A DNA stretch of 39,314 nucleotides from Comamonadaceae bacterium (lineage in GTDB: Bacteria > Pseudomonadota > Gammaproteobacteria > Burkholderiales > Burkholderiaceae_C). Below are positions 27,162-36,710 of the stretch, one piece after another. The stretch is from assembly GCA_004144865.1 (NCBI GenBank), contig SEAY01000019.1, positions 1 through 39,314 on the forward strand, given 5' to 3'. The notes beneath the pieces were generated by a model. The model ran no database searches. It worked only from the letters and a program-made list of their open reading frames with translations, and was not told where the DNA came from. Numbering within the stretch: the stretch's first letter is position 1; every line of letters starts with the position of its first letter. The position numbers and the translations under genes are program-made.

Positions 27162-28339
27162 CACCGCAGCTTCAGGGTGGAGAGGCCGACCAGGCACAGC
27201 AGCATCGTGATGATCCAGAAGCGGACCACGACCTGCGTCTCCTTCCAGCCGGTCTTCTCGAAATGGTGGTGCAGGGGCGCCATCAGCAGGATGCGGCGGC
27301 CCTCGCCGTAGCGGCGCTTGGTGTACTTGAAGTAGGCGACCTGCGCCATCACCGACAGCGCCTCCACCACGAAGATGCCGCCCATGATGGCGAGCACGAT
27401 CTCCTGGCGCACGATGACGGCGATGGTGCCCAGCGCGCCACCCAGCGCCAGCGCGCCGACGTCGCCCATGAACACCTGCGCCGGGTGCGCGTTGAACCAC
27501 AGGAAAGCAAGCCCCGCCCCGGCTACCGCCGCACAGAAGATCATCAGCTCGCCCGCCCCGGGGATGTGGGGCAGCAGCAGGTACTTCGAATAGTTGACGT
27601 TGCCGGTGACGTAGGCAAACACGCCTAGCGCGGAGCCGACCATCACGACGGGCATGATCGCCAGCCCGTCCAGGCCGTCGGTGAGGTTCACCGCGTTGCT
27701 GGAGCCGACGATCACGACGTAGGTCATGAAGACGAAGCCGAACACGCCCAGCGGGTAGCTGATCTCCTTGAAGAAGGGCACCAGCAGGCCGGCCTTGGGC
27801 GGCAGGTTGACGTCGAAGCCGGACTTCACCCAGGTGTAGAACAGCTGCAGCACCCGGATGTTGGAGCTCTCGGAAATGCTGAACACCAGGTACAGGGCCG
27901 CGACGAGGCCGATCACGGACTGCCAGAAGTACTTCTCGCGCGACCGCATGCCTTCCGGGTCCTTGTTGACCACCTTGCGCCAGTCGTCCACCCAGCCGAT
28001 GGCGCCGAAGCCCGACGTCACCAGCATCACGATCCACACGAAGCGGTTGCTCCAGTCGAACCACAGGATGGTGGAGATCGCGATCGCCAGCAGGATCAGC
28101 ACGCCGCCCATCGTGGGCGTGCCGCTCTTCTTCAGGTGCGTGTCCATGGCGTAGCCGCGCACCGGCTGGCCGATCTTCAGCTCCGTCAGGCGCCGGATCA
28201 CCCACGGCCCCAGGATGATGCCGATCAGCAGCGCCGTCATGGCCGCCATCACCGCGCGGAAGGTCAGGTACTGCACCACGCGCAGGAAGCCGAACTCGGG
28301 GCCGAGGGTCTGCAGCCAGGCGGCTAGGCTAACGAGCAT
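27161..28339 (-). CDS. mraY: Phospho-N-acetylmuramoyl-pentapeptide transferase MraY
   Basis: The protein has 392 residues from the ATG at 28339 ([10 protein letters not shown]), with AAGGAG 7 bases upstream. It is an integral membrane enzyme with about ten helices that makes lipid I from UDP-MurNAc-pentapeptide and undecaprenyl phosphate. Conserved loops are [10 protein letters not shown], the aspartate pair in [38 protein letters not shown] and [12 protein letters not shown]. It overlaps the end of murF by 11 bases and shares one base with murD. Confidence 0.98.
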   Translation of the reverse strand: MLVSLAAWLQTLGPEFGFLRVVQYLTFRAVMAAMTALLIGIILGPWVIRRLTELKIGQPVRGYAMDTHLKKSGTPTMGGVLILLAIAISTILWFDWSNRFVWIVMLVTSGFGAIGWVDDWRKVVNKDPEGMRSREKYFWQSVIGLVAALYLVFSISESSNIRVLQLFYTWVKSGFDVNLPPKAGLLVPFFKEISYPLGVFGFVFMTYVVIVGSSNAVNLTDGLDGLAIMPVVMVGSALGVFAYVTGNVNYSKYLLLPHIPGAGELMIFCAAVAGAGLAFLWFNAHPAQVFMGDVGALALGGALGTIAVIVRQEIVLAIMGGIFVVEALSVMAQVAYFKYTKRRYGEGRRILLMAPLHHHFEKTGWKETQVVVRFWIITMLLCLVGLSTLKLR

Positions 28340-29714
28340 CGGGGGTCTCCTTGTTTTCTTGTTGTTCTGCATGGGCGGCGATGGCTTCCACCACCCGCTC
28401 CATCTTCATGAAGCGCGAGCCCTTGACGAGCACGCTCTCCGCCTGGCCCAGCGCCTGCAGCACGGCGGCATTCAGCGCGTCGATGTCGGCGAAGTGGCGG
28501 CCGAGCATGTCCGCCGCCTGCGCCCCCAGGGTGAAGACCTGCTCGATGCCGCGTTCGCGCGCGTAGTCGCCCACTTCCCGGTGGAAGGCCGGTCCCTGGT
28601 CGCCCACCTCGCCCATGTCGCCCAGCACCAGCAGGCGGGGGCCCGGCAGTTCGGCCAGCACGTCGATGGCGGCGCGCACCGAATCGGGATTCGCGTTGTA
28701 GGTATCGTCCACCAGCGTGAGCGCGCGCGCGCCCATCGGCACGGCCAGGGCGCGCGAGCGGCCCTTCACGGGCTCGAACACCTCGAGGCCCTGCACCACC
28801 TTCGCGAGCGGCACGCCTGCGGCGAGCGCGCAGGTGGCCGCGGCCAGCGCGTTGCGCACGTTGTGGCGGCCGGCGATATGGAGTCGGAACGCCATGGCGC
28901 CGGCGGGCGTCTGCGCCCGCACGTTCCAGTGCCCCCGTTGCCATTCAGACCCGGCCAGAAACACGTCGGCGCCGCTGTCGGGCGCGTCGCCGAAAGTCAT
29001 GCAGGGCCGCGCGTCGGCGAGCCCCGTCCAGAGCATGGTGAACTCGTCGCCGGCGGGGAACACCGCCACGCCGGTGGGCGGCAGCGCGCGGAACACGCTG
29101 CCGTTCTCCTCGGCGACGGCCTGCACCGTCGCCATGAATTCCTGGTGCTCGCGCTGCGCGTTGTTCACGAGGGCGACGGTCGGCATCGCGATGTCCGACA
29201 GGTAGCCGATCTCGCCGGGATGGTTCATGCCCAGTTCGATCACGCCGATGCGGTGGCCCTTGCGCAGGCGCAGCAGCGTGAGCGGCAGGCCGATGTCGTT
29301 GTTCAGGTTGCCCTGCGTCGCCAGGTGCATCTCGGGATGCCAGGCGCGCAGGATGGACGCGATCATCTGCGTCACCGTGGTCTTGCCGTTGCTGCCGGTG
29401 ACGGCAATCAGCGGCAGCTTGTACTGGCGCCGCCAGGCATTGGCCAGCTTGCCCAGGGCCAGCTTGCCGTCTTCCACCTCGATGCCCGGAAAGCCGGCGG
29501 GCAGGCGGCCCGGGTGTGCGATCGCCGCCACCGCGCCCTTGTCGCGCGCTTCCGCGATGAAATCGTTGGCATCGAAGCGGTCGCCCTTCAGCGCGACGAA
29601 CAGGTCGCCGGGCTGCAGGGTGCGGGTGTCGGTGTGCACGCGCTGCACGCGCACGCCGGCGTCGCCCACCAGCGTGCCGCCGGTCCAGGCGGCTGCCTGC
29701 GCGAGGTCGAACAT
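28329..29714 (-). CDS. murF: UDP-MurNAc-tripeptide--D-Ala-D-Ala ligase MurF
   Basis: The protein has 461 residues. It adds the D-Ala-D-Ala dipeptide made by Ddl, completing the UDP-MurNAc-pentapeptide. The N-terminal domain has [18 protein letters not shown]. The ATP site is GSNGKTT (107-113), and central motifs are [14 protein letters not shown] and [11 protein letters not shown]. The C-terminal domain has [13 protein letters not shown] and [11 protein letters not shown]. It follows murE by 5 bp and overlaps mraY by 11 bp. Confidence 0.98.
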   Translation of the reverse strand: MFDLAQAAAWTGGTLVGDAGVRVQRVHTDTRTLQPGDLFVALKGDRFDANDFIAEARDKGAVAAIAHPGRLPAGFPGIEVEDGKLALGKLANAWRRQYKLPLIAVTGSNGKTTVTQMIASILRAWHPEMHLATQGNLNNDIGLPLTLLRLRKGHRIGVIELGMNHPGEIGYLSDIAMPTVALVNNAQREHQEFMATVQAVAEENGSVFRALPPTGVAVFPAGDEFTMLWTGLADARPCMTFGDAPDSGADVFLAGSEWQRGHWNVRAQTPAGAMAFRLHIAGRHNVRNALAAATCALAAGVPLAKVVQGLEVFEPVKGRSRALAVPMGARALTLVDDTYNANPDSVRAAIDVLAELPGPRLLVLGDMGEVGDQGPAFHREVGDYARERGIEQVFTLGAQAADMLGRHFADIDALNAAVLQALGQAESVLVKGSRFMKMERVVEAIAAHAEQQENKETPDAR

Positions 29715-29719
29715 GGCGT

Positions 29720-31192
29720 TCAAGTCCGGCCTCGCTTCGCAAGCGCATCGCTCGCATGCATCTGATCGCTGAACGGGAGCTTCACGCCCGCCACCTCCTG
29801 GTAGTCCTCGTGCCCCTTGCCCGCGAGCAGGATCACGTCGGCGGGCGCGGCCGCCTGCACGGTCTCGGCGATCGCGCGGGCACGGTCGGCCTGCACCTCC
29901 ACGCTGTCGCGGTGCGACAGGCCCAGCAGCACCTGGCTGATGATGGCTTCCGGTTTCTCGCTGCGCGGGTTGTCGCTGGTCACCACCACGCGGTCGGCGT
30001 TCGCCTCGGCCACCGCCGCCATGAGCGGGCGTTTCGTGGGGTCGCGGTCGCCGCCGCAGCCGAACACGCACCAGAGCTGGCCGCCACGCTGCTGCGCGAG
30101 CGGCCGCAGCGCCTGCAGGCCCTTCTCCAGGGCATCGGGGGTATGCGCGTAGTCCACGGCCACCAGGGGCTTGCCGGGCTCGTTCAGGCGCTCCATGCGC
30201 CCCGGCACGGGCAGCAGGTCCGCGCACGCGGCGACCGCCCGTGCGAGCGGCACGCCCAGCGCACGCATCATGCCGATCACGCCCAGCAGGTTGGACACGT
30301 TGTACTGGCCGATCACGCCCGTGTGCAGGTCATGGCGCTCGCCGGCTTCCGCGACGGTGAAGCGCAGGCCGGCTTCGCCATAGCCGATGTCCTCGGCGCG
30401 CACGCGCGCCGGGCGCTCGCAGGAGACCGTCCACACGTCGAGCGCGCTGTCGTGCAGCTGCGATGCGAGCGCGCGGCCCTTTTCGTCGTCGACGTTCACC
30501 ACCGCCGCCTGCAGGCCGGGCCAGCGGAACAGTTCTTCCTTGGCCGCCCAGTAGGCTTCCATCGAGCCGTGGTAGTCCAGGTGGTCCTGCGTGAAGTTGG
30601 TGAAGCCCGCCACGCGGATGCGCGTGCCGTCCATGCGGCGCTCCACGATGCCGATGGACGACGCCTCGATCGCGCAGGCCTTCGCGCCCTCCTGCAGGAA
30701 GCGGCGGAAGTGGCGCTGCATCAGCACCGGGTCCGGCGTGGTCAGCCCCGTGTGCTCCACGTGCGGCGGGCGGCCGATGCCCAGCGTGCCCACCAGCCCG
30801 CAGGGCACCTGCACGTTGGCCAGCGCCTGTGCCAGCCACCAGGCGGTGGACGTCTTGCCGTTGGTGCCGGTGACGGCCAGCACGTCCAGCTCGTGCGAGG
30901 GCTCGCCGTAGAACAGCGCGCCGATCGGGCCCGTCGCGGCCTTCAGGCCCTCGTACGCCGCCACGGCCTCGCTGGTGAAACCGTAGGCCTCGCTGCCGGC
31001 GTGTTCCACCAGGCAGGCTTTCGCGCCCTGCTGCAGCGCCGCCGGCACGAACTTGCGCCCGTCGGTGGCCGCGCCGGGCCAGGCGATGAAGCCGTCGCCC
31101 GCGCCCACCTTGCGGCTGTCGCAGTGCAGCTCGCCCACGCCGCGCTCGCGCAGCCAGCGTGCGGCTTCATCGGGAGTACGCAGCACGCGCAT
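29720..31192 (-). CDS. murE: UDP-MurNAc-L-Ala-D-Glu--meso-diaminopimelate ligase MurE
   Basis: The protein has 490 residues. It adds the third stem-peptide residue. The specificity motif DNPR (407-410) is the signature of enzymes that use meso-diaminopimelate, as expected for a Gram-negative bacterium. The ATP site is GTNGKTS (109-115); other motifs are GLTTPDP, NFTQDHLDYHG, YAHTPDALEKGL and CGGDRDPTKRP. The start shares one base with the ftsI stop (TGATG). It is not fused to MurF here, although the two genes sit 5 bp apart. Confidence 0.98.
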   Translation of the reverse strand: MRVLRTPDEAARWLRERGVGELHCDSRKVGAGDGFIAWPGAATDGRKFVPAALQQGAKACLVEHAGSEAYGFTSEAVAAYEGLKAATGPIGALFYGEPSHELDVLAVTGTNGKTSTAWWLAQALANVQVPCGLVGTLGIGRPPHVEHTGLTTPDPVLMQRHFRRFLQEGAKACAIEASSIGIVERRMDGTRIRVAGFTNFTQDHLDYHGSMEAYWAAKEELFRWPGLQAAVVNVDDEKGRALASQLHDSALDVWTVSCERPARVRAEDIGYGEAGLRFTVAEAGERHDLHTGVIGQYNVSNLLGVIGMMRALGVPLARAVAACADLLPVPGRMERLNEPGKPLVAVDYAHTPDALEKGLQALRPLAQQRGGQLWCVFGCGGDRDPTKRPLMAAVAEANADRVVVTSDNPRSEKPEAIISQVLLGLSHRDSVEVQADRARAIAETVQAAAPADVILLAGKGHEDYQEVAGVKLPFSDQMHASDALAKRGRT

Positions 31193-32931
31193 CAGAACGA
31201 TTCCTCCACCGCCTGCACCACGATCTGCGGCTTGACGTTCATGTCCGGCTGCACGCCCAGCATGCGCAGGGTCTGCTGCACGGTGGCGCTGAACACTGGG
31301 CCGGCGACATCGCCGCCGAAGTAGCGCCCGGCGCTGGGCTCGTCGACCATCACGGCCACCACGATGCGCGGGTTCTCCACCGGGGCCACGCCCACGAAGA
31401 AGCTGCGGTACTTGCTCGCCGCGTAGCCCTTGCCTTCCTGCTTGTGCGCCGTGCCGGTCTTGCCGCCCACCGAGTACCCCATGGTCTGTGCCTTGGGCGC
31501 GGTGCCGCCGTTGAGGGTGGCCAGGTGCAGCATGTGGCGCACGGCCTGCGCCGTCTGCGGCTGCAGCACGCGCACGCCGGCCGCCGGGCCGTCGGACTTC
31601 AGCAGCGTCACCGGCACCAGTTCGCCGTCGCGCGCGAACACGCTGTATGCACGGGCGAGCTGGAACAGGCTGGCGGACAGGCCGTAGCCGTAGCTCATGG
31701 TGGCCTGTTCAATGGGCTTCCAGGTCTTGAACGCGCGCAGCTTGCCGCTCACCACGCCGGGGAAGGGAAGCTGCGGCCGCTGCCCGAGCCCGACCTGGGA
31801 ATACATCTCCCACATCTCGCGCGGCTGCATCTGCATCGCCATCTTCACGGTGCCGACGTTGCTGGACTTCTGGATCACCTCGGCCACCGTCAGCACGCCG
31901 TGCGGGTGGGAGTCGCGGATGGTGGAGCCGGTGATCGTGATGCGCCCCGGCGCGGTCTGGATGGGGGTGGAGGGCTTCACCAGCCCCTTCTCCAGCGCCA
32001 GCGCCGCGATGAACGGCTTCATGGTGGAGCCGGGCTCGAAGGTGTCGGTGAGCGCGCGGTTGCGCAGTTGCGCGCCCGTGAGGTTCTTGCGGTTGCCCGG
32101 GTGGTAGCTCGGGTAGTTCGCCAGCGCGAGCACCTCGCCCGTGTGCGCGTCCAGCACCACGACGCTGCCGGCACGGCCCTTGTTTTCCAGCACCGCCTCG
32201 CGCAGCTTCTGGTAGGCGAAGAACTGCACCTTGCTGTCGATGGACAGCTGCAGGTCCTTGCCGTCCACGGGCGGCACCTGCTCGCGCACGTCCTCGACGA
32301 TGCGGCCGAGCCTGTCCTTGATCACGCGGCGCGAGCCCGCACGGCCGGCAAGGTCCTTGTCGAAGGCGAGCTCCACGCCTTCCTGGCCCTCGTCCTCCAC
32401 GCTGGTGAAGCCGACCACGTGCGCGGCTGCCTCGCCCTCGGGGTACTGGCGGCGGTATTCCTTGCGCTGGTACACGCCCTTGATGTCGAGGGCGGCGATC
32501 TGCTTCGCGGCCTCTTCGTCGACCTGGCGCTTGAGCCACACGAAGTTCTTGTCCTCGTCGTCGAGGCGGCCCATCAGCTCGCCCAGCGGCATCTGCAGCA
32601 GCTTCGCGAGCTGCGTGAGCTTGGCCTTGTCGCGCTCCAGGTCCTCCGGGATCGCCCAGATGCTGGGCACCGGCACGCTGGTGGCGAGCAGGAGGCCGTT
32701 GCGGTCGAAGATGCGGCCGCGGTTGGCGGGCAGCTCCAGCGTGCGCGCGAAGCGCACCTCGCCCTGCCTCTGGTAGAAGGCGTTGCCGAAGACCTGAACC
32801 CACGCCGCGCGGCCCGCGAGCCCGACGAACGCGAACGCGATGCCGGCGACGATGAACTTGCTGCGCCACACCGGGGTGCGGCTCGCCAGCAGCGGGCTGG
32901 AGGTGTAGGCGACGGCCTTGCTGCTCCTCAC
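31192..32931 (-). CDS. ftsI: Septal peptidoglycan transpeptidase FtsI (PBP3)
   Basis: The protein has 579 residues with a GTG start at 32931 overlapping the ftsL stop (GTGA) and GGAGG 5 bases upstream. It is a class B penicillin-binding protein: a single membrane anchor (about 27-46), a pedestal domain with ANRGRIFDRNGLLLA, then the transpeptidase domain. The active-site triads are STMK (Ser 302, Lys 305), SSN (356-358) and KTGT (491-494). It crosslinks septal peptidoglycan in complex with FtsW and FtsQLB. Confidence 0.98.
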   Translation of the reverse strand: MRSSKAVAYTSSPLLASRTPVWRSKFIVAGIAFAFVGLAGRAAWVQVFGNAFYQRQGEVRFARTLELPANRGRIFDRNGLLLATSVPVPSIWAIPEDLERDKAKLTQLAKLLQMPLGELMGRLDDEDKNFVWLKRQVDEEAAKQIAALDIKGVYQRKEYRRQYPEGEAAAHVVGFTSVEDEGQEGVELAFDKDLAGRAGSRRVIKDRLGRIVEDVREQVPPVDGKDLQLSIDSKVQFFAYQKLREAVLENKGRAGSVVVLDAHTGEVLALANYPSYHPGNRKNLTGAQLRNRALTDTFEPGSTMKPFIAALALEKGLVKPSTPIQTAPGRITITGSTIRDSHPHGVLTVAEVIQKSSNVGTVKMAMQMQPREMWEMYSQVGLGQRPQLPFPGVVSGKLRAFKTWKPIEQATMSYGYGLSASLFQLARAYSVFARDGELVPVTLLKSDGPAAGVRVLQPQTAQAVRHMLHLATLNGGTAPKAQTMGYSVGGKTGTAHKQEGKGYAASKYRSFFVGVAPVENPRIVVAVMVDEPSAGRYFGGDVAGPVFSATVQQTLRMLGVQPDMNVKPQIVVQAVEESF

Positions 32932-33215
32932 TGCGCGCCCTCCGGCACCACGCCCTTGAGCGTGACGTACTGCGTGATGGCCGGGGTGGCGGGACGCATG
33001 TGCAGCTGCTCGCGCGCGAGCTTCTCCACGCGGCCGGCGGTGGCCTGCGCGCGCTTTTCGACCTGCAGCCGCTCGTGCTCGATCTCCAGCTTGCGGAAAT
33101 CGGCCTGCGCCCGCTCGATCTCGGCATAGAGCCGGCGCGAGTCGTACTGCACCCGCACGAGGTACAGCGCGCTCGCCAGCACGGCGAGCAGCAGGACGAG
33201 GTTCAGGCGGATCAC
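32928..33215 (-). CDS. ftsL: Cell division protein FtsL
   Basis: The protein has 95 residues with a GTG start overlapping the rsmH stop (GTGA). It is a small bitopic protein with one N-terminal membrane helix (about 3-20, [18 protein letters not shown]) and a periplasmic leucine-zipper-like coiled coil (about 25-70). It joins FtsQ and FtsB in the complex that activates FtsWI. Sequence conservation in this family is low; the call rests mainly on size, topology and position between rsmH and ftsI. Confidence 0.93.
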   Translation of the reverse strand: MIRLNLVLLLAVLASALYLVRVQYDSRRLYAEIERAQADFRKLEIEHERLQVEKRAQATAGRVEKLAREQLHMRPATPAITQYVTLKGVVPEGAQ

Positions 33216-34123
33216 GCGGCCGTCCTTTCGGCCACGCGCATGATCGCGCTGCGCGAACGCGGGTTCGCCGCGATCTCTTCGGCCGTGGGCTTGACGCGTT
33301 CGATCGCCTTGAGCTTCATCGGCTTCGGGGCCGCGAAGGGCGCGCGCCGGTCCACCTCATCGCGCGAATGCTTCGCGATGAACTGCTTGACGATCCGGTC
33401 TTCCAGCGAGTGGAAGCTGATCACCACCAGGCGGCCTTCGGGTTGCAGCACGTGCAGGCTCGCCTCTAGCGCCGCCTGCAGCTCTTCAAGCTCGGCGTTG
33501 ACGAAAATCCGAAGAGCCTGAAATGTGCGCGTTGCAGGGTCCTGGCCCGGCTCGCGGGTTTTGACCGCGCCAGCCACGAGCTGGGCCAGCTCGGAGGTGG
33601 TTGCAAGAGGGCCCCGTTCCTGTCGCCGAGCTGCAATCGCCTTTGCAACCTGAAAAGCAAACCGTTCTTCGCCGTAGTCACGGATCACCTCCGTCATCTG
33701 CTCCACGGAGGCCGTGGCGAGCCACTCCGCCGCGCTCTGGCCGCGCGTGGTGTCCATGCGCATGTCCAGCGGCCCGTCGGCACGAAAGGAGAAACCCCGC
33801 CCGGGGTTGTCGATCTGCGGCGAGCTCACGCCCAGGTCCATCAGCAGGCCCGTGGCGCTGGCGCCCGGCAGCTGCGCGATGCCCGCGAAGCCCTCGTGCC
33901 GGATCTCGAAGCGCGTGTCCTCGATCGCATTCGCCACCGCGACCGCCTCCGGATCCTTGTCGAACGCGATCAGCCGCCCCTGCGGCTCCAGCCGCGAGAG
34001 GATCAGGCGCGAGTGCCCGCCGCGACCGAACGTCGCGTCTATGTAGTTTCCATCCGGCTTGGTGACGAGGGCGTCGACTGCTTCGTTCAACAAGACGGTG
34101 GTGTGTTGCCATGTGCCGTCCAC
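33212..34123 (-). CDS. rsmH: 16S rRNA (cytosine-1402-N4)-methyltransferase RsmH (MraW)
   Basis: The protein has 303 residues with a GTG start (first codons [16 protein letters not shown]). It methylates C1402 of 16S rRNA in the decoding centre. The SAM-binding loop is [13 protein letters not shown] (about 27-39); other family motifs are [47 protein letters not shown] and [13 protein letters not shown]. It starts 9 bp after mraZ, with only a weak ribosome site. Confidence 0.97.
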   Translation of the reverse strand: MDGTWQHTTVLLNEAVDALVTKPDGNYIDATFGRGGHSRLILSRLEPQGRLIAFDKDPEAVAVANAIEDTRFEIRHEGFAGIAQLPGASATGLLMDLGVSSPQIDNPGRGFSFRADGPLDMRMDTTRGQSAAEWLATASVEQMTEVIRDYGEERFAFQVAKAIAARRQERGPLATTSELAQLVAGAVKTREPGQDPATRTFQALRIFVNAELEELQAALEASLHVLQPEGRLVVISFHSLEDRIVKQFIAKHSRDEVDRRAPFAAPKPMKLKAIERVKPTAEEIAANPRSRSAIMRVAERTAA

Positions 34124-34132
34124 CGCCCGCTT

Positions 34133-34561
34133 TCAGAATGAGAAGTCCTGGAAGGCCTCGGGCATCTCGCCCCGCATGGCCTCGGCCTCCTTGGCCTCGT
34201 AAGTCGCCTTGTCCCAAAGTTCGAAGTGGTTGCCCATGCCGAGCAGCATCGTGTCCTTCTCGATGCCGGCGGAGGTGCGCAACTCGGGCGACACCAGCAC
34301 GCGGCCGGTTCCATCCAGTTCCACGTCCATCGCGTTGCCCAGGAAGATTCTCTTCCACCACTGCGCGGCCATGGGGAGCTGGGCGAGGCGTTCACGAAAC
34401 TTTTCCCACTCGGGGCGGGGAAAAATCATGAGGCAGCCGTGGGGGTGCTTGGTGATGGTGAGCTGGCCGTTCGCCGACGCCGCCAGGACGTCACGATGCC
34501 GGGTCGGCATGGAGAGCCGCCCCTTGGCATCGAGACTCAGCGACGACGCGCCCTGGAACAC
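34133..34561 (-). CDS. mraZ: Transcriptional regulator MraZ
   Basis: The protein has 142 residues from a GTG at 34561 ([18 protein letters not shown]). It contains two tandem AbrB/SpoVT-like halves, each with a DxxGR motif: [14 protein letters not shown] and [13 protein letters not shown]. MraZ is the first gene of the dcw operon and in E. coli represses its own operon by binding direct repeats near the promoter. A matching 10-bp-phased repeat array lies upstream at 34609-34643. The ribosome site is weak. Confidence 0.96.
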   Translation of the reverse strand: MFQGASSLSLDAKGRLSMPTRHRDVLAASANGQLTITKHPHGCLMIFPRPEWEKFRERLAQLPMAAQWWKRIFLGNAMDVELDGTGRVLVSPELRTSAGIEKDTMLLGMGNHFELWDKATYEAKEAEAMRGEMPEAFQDFSF

Positions 34562-34608
34562 CTTGGTCAGCCCTCACTACGGTCAAACGGCAAAAGGAGG
34601 AGTGGTTT

Positions 34609-34643
34609 CCCACGATCCCCCACTTCATTGCACTTTTTTGCAC
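34609..34643 (-). promoter_or_regulatory. MraZ operator: four GTG boxes at 10-bp spacing
   Basis: Read on the minus strand, GTG occurs at a strict 10-base period, with the complementary CAC at 34611, 34621, 34631 and 34641. The two boxes nearest the gene are GTGGG (TGGG at 34609-34612 and 34619-34622), matching the E. coli MraZ site. A further box is AAAGTG, like the site described for Mycoplasma MraZ. The site lies 50-80 bases before the mraZ start. Confidence 0.65.
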
Positions 34644-34669
34644 TGTAGCAGGAAAACGCTGAGGCGCAA
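34642..34669 (-). promoter_or_regulatory. Candidate mraZ (dcw) promoter
   Basis: On the minus strand TTGCGC (34664-34669) and TACAGT (34642-34647) are 16 bases apart, a fair sigma-70-like pair. The -10 overlaps the most upstream GTG box, so MraZ binding would cover it. Transcription would begin near 34635. Confidence 0.45.
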
Positions 34670-34714
34670 GGCGCGCTGATACTTTTTGGCAATGAAATCA
34701 AGCACTTACAAATG

Positions 34715-34741
34715 AAATCGGAGGCACGAAGCCTCCGATTT
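34715..34741 (-). terminator. Terminator hairpin after hslU
   Basis: A perfect 11-bp inverted repeat (AAATCGGAGGC and GCCTCCGATTT) with a 5-base loop lies 65 bases past the hslU stop. On the minus strand it is followed by TTTCATTTGT, a modest T-run. It separates the hslVU transcript from mraZ and may also act on plus-strand transcripts. Confidence 0.75.
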
Positions 34742-34805
34742 CCCTTCAAAAGCAAGCACTTAGGCGCTGCTCTGAATGTGTTGCCTGAGCCGTGTCAAGC
34801 CAATG

Positions 34806-36122
34806 TCAGAGGATGTACCTCGAGAGGTCCTCGTCGCGGCTGAGCTCGGCCAGCCGCGCATCGACGTAGGGGCCGTCGATGGTGACGCTCTGCCCTTGCA
34901 GCCGGGTCGCGTCGAAACTGACCTCGTCCAGCAGCCTTTCCATCACGGTGGACAGGCGCCGGGCGCCGATGTTCTCGGTGCGCTCGTTCACGTCGTAGGC
35001 GATCTGCGCCAGGCGCGTGATGCCTTCGGGCGTGAACTCCAGCTTCACGTTCTCCGTGGCGAGCAGCGCCTCGTACTGCTTGACCAGCGAGGCGTGGGTG
35101 GTCGTGAGGATGGCTTCGAAGTCCTGCACGGACAGCGAGGACAGCTCCACGCGGATCGGGAAGCGGCCCTGCAGTTCGGGGATGAGGTCGCTCGGCTTGG
35201 CCAGGTGGAAAGCGCCGCTGGCGATGAAGAGGATGTGGTCCGTCCGGATCGGCCCGTACTTGGTCGACACGGTCGTGCCTTCCACCAGCGGCAGCAGGTC
35301 GCGCTGCACGCCCTGGCGCGACACGTCGGCGCCCGAGGCATCGCTGCGCGACGCGACCTTGTCGATCTCGTCGATGAAGACGATGCCGTTCTGTTCGGCG
35401 CTCGTGATCGCGGCGGCGCGGATCTCCTCCTCGTTGACCAGGCTGCCGGCTTCCTCCTCCACCAGCAGCTTCATCGCCTCGCGGATCTTCAGCTTGCGCG
35501 TCTTGCGGCGCACGCCGCCGAGCTGGCCGAACATGCCCTTCAACTGCTCCGCCATGTCCTCCATGCCGGGAGGGCCCATGATCTCCAGCTGCTGCTTGGG
35601 CTCGGCGACGTCGATCTCGATGTCCTTGTCGTCGAGTTCGCCCTGGCGCAGCTTCTTGCGGAACACCTGGCGCGCCGTGCTGTCGCCGGCGGGCTCGTCG
35701 CCGCGCGCCACCGGGATCAGCACGCCGAGGATGCGCTCCTCCGCCGCGTCCTCGGCGCGCGCGCGTACCTTGCGCATCTCCGCCACGCGGGTCTGCTTCA
35801 CCGCCATCTCGGCGAGGTCGCGCACGATGGAGTCGACGTCCTTGCCGACGTAGCCCACCTCGGTGAACTTGGTCGCCTCCACCTTGATGAAGGGCGCGTC
35901 CGCCAGCTTCGCGAGCCGCCGCGCGATCTCGGTCTTGCCCACGCCGGTGGGGCCGATCATGAGGATGTTCTTGGGCGTGATCTCGTGGCGCAGCTTCTCG
36001 TCGACCTGCTGGCGCCGCCAGCGGTTGCGCAGCGCGATGGCCACGGCGCGCTTGGCGTCCTTCTGGCCGACGATGTGGCGGTCCAGTTCCGACACGATCT
36101 CCTGGGGAGTCATCGAGCTCAT
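34806..36122 (-). CDS. hslU: ATP-dependent protease ATPase subunit HslU (ClpY)
   Basis: The protein has 438 residues from the ATG at 36122, which overlaps the hslV stop (ATGA); an ATG three codons on is an alternative. It is an AAA+ unfoldase that feeds substrates to HslV. Walker A is GPTGVGKT (57-64) and Walker B is [10 protein letters not shown]. The pore loop contains GYVG in [11 protein letters not shown]. Sensor-type residues follow in [11 protein letters not shown], and the C-terminal tail DLSRYIL docks into HslV. The intermediate domain (about 110-240) is present. Confidence 0.98.
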   Translation of the reverse strand: MSSMTPQEIVSELDRHIVGQKDAKRAVAIALRNRWRRQQVDEKLRHEITPKNILMIGPTGVGKTEIARRLAKLADAPFIKVEATKFTEVGYVGKDVDSIVRDLAEMAVKQTRVAEMRKVRARAEDAAEERILGVLIPVARGDEPAGDSTARQVFRKKLRQGELDDKDIEIDVAEPKQQLEIMGPPGMEDMAEQLKGMFGQLGGVRRKTRKLKIREAMKLLVEEEAGSLVNEEEIRAAAITSAEQNGIVFIDEIDKVASRSDASGADVSRQGVQRDLLPLVEGTTVSTKYGPIRTDHILFIASGAFHLAKPSDLIPELQGRFPIRVELSSLSVQDFEAILTTTHASLVKQYEALLATENVKLEFTPEGITRLAQIAYDVNERTENIGARRLSTVMERLLDEVSFDATRLQGQSVTIDGPYVDARLAELSRDEDLSRYIL

Positions 36123-36670
36123 TCCAGCACCTCGATGGTGTGGTTCATGTTCGTGTAGATGCACAGCGACCCGGCGATCTCCAGCGACTTCTTGACGATG
36201 TCCTTCGCGCCGATCTCGGTGTTGTCCAGCAGCGCCTTGGCCGCGGCCTGCGCGTAGCCGCCGCCCGAGCCGATCGCGATGATCCCCTGCTCCGGCTCCA
36301 GCACGTCGCCATTGCCGGTGATGATCAACGAGGATTCGCGGTCGGCGACGGCCAGCATGGCCTCCAGCCGGCGCAGCACGCGGTCCGTGCGCCAGTCCTT
36401 GGTGAGTTCGATCGCGGCGCGGACCAGGTGGCCCTGGTGCTTCTCCAGCTTGCCCTCGAAGCGCTCGAAGAGCGTGAAGGCGTCGGCGGTGGCCCCGGCG
36501 AAGCCGGCCAGCACCTTGTCGTGGTAGAGCTTGCGAACCTTGCGGGCGGTTCCCTTGACGACGATGTTTCCCAGGGTCACCTGGCCGTCGCCCCCGATCG
36601 CCACCTGCCAGCGGCCGTCGGCGCCCTGGCGCCGCACGCTGACGATGGTCGTGCCGTGAAACTGTTCCAT
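36119..36670 (-). CDS. hslV: ATP-dependent protease proteolytic subunit HslV (ClpQ)
   Basis: The protein has 183 residues from the ATG at 36670. It is the proteasome-beta-like threonine protease of the HslVU complex. The segment [14 protein letters not shown] suggests that a six-residue leader (MEQFHG) is removed so that the first Thr becomes the N-terminal nucleophile; E. coli HslV loses only Met. Other motifs are [15 protein letters not shown] and [14 protein letters not shown]. The leader region upstream forms a hairpin that may cover its ribosome site. It is translationally coupled to hslU. Confidence 0.97.
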   Translation of the reverse strand: MEQFHGTTIVSVRRQGADGRWQVAIGGDGQVTLGNIVVKGTARKVRKLYHDKVLAGFAGATADAFTLFERFEGKLEKHQGHLVRAAIELTKDWRTDRVLRRLEAMLAVADRESSLIITGNGDVLEPEQGIIAIGSGGGYAQAAAKALLDNTEIGAKDIVKKSLEIAGSLCIYTNMNHTIEVLE

Positions 36671-36675
36671 AGCGA

Positions 36676-36706
36676 TTGCACCTAGGGGCGAAGCCCCCGA
36701 ATGCAA
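36676..36706 (-). promoter_or_regulatory. Stem-loop over the hslV leader
   Basis: In the 40-bp gap before hslV the transcript can fold with an inner GGGGC/GCCCC stem (36685-36689 and 36693-36697, 3-base loop) and an outer TTGCA/TGCAA stem (36676-36680 and 36702-36706). The best ribosome-site candidate, TAGGTG, lies in the 3' arm. It could limit hslV translation or mark an mRNA end. Confidence 0.4.
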
Positions 36707-36710
36707 CAGC

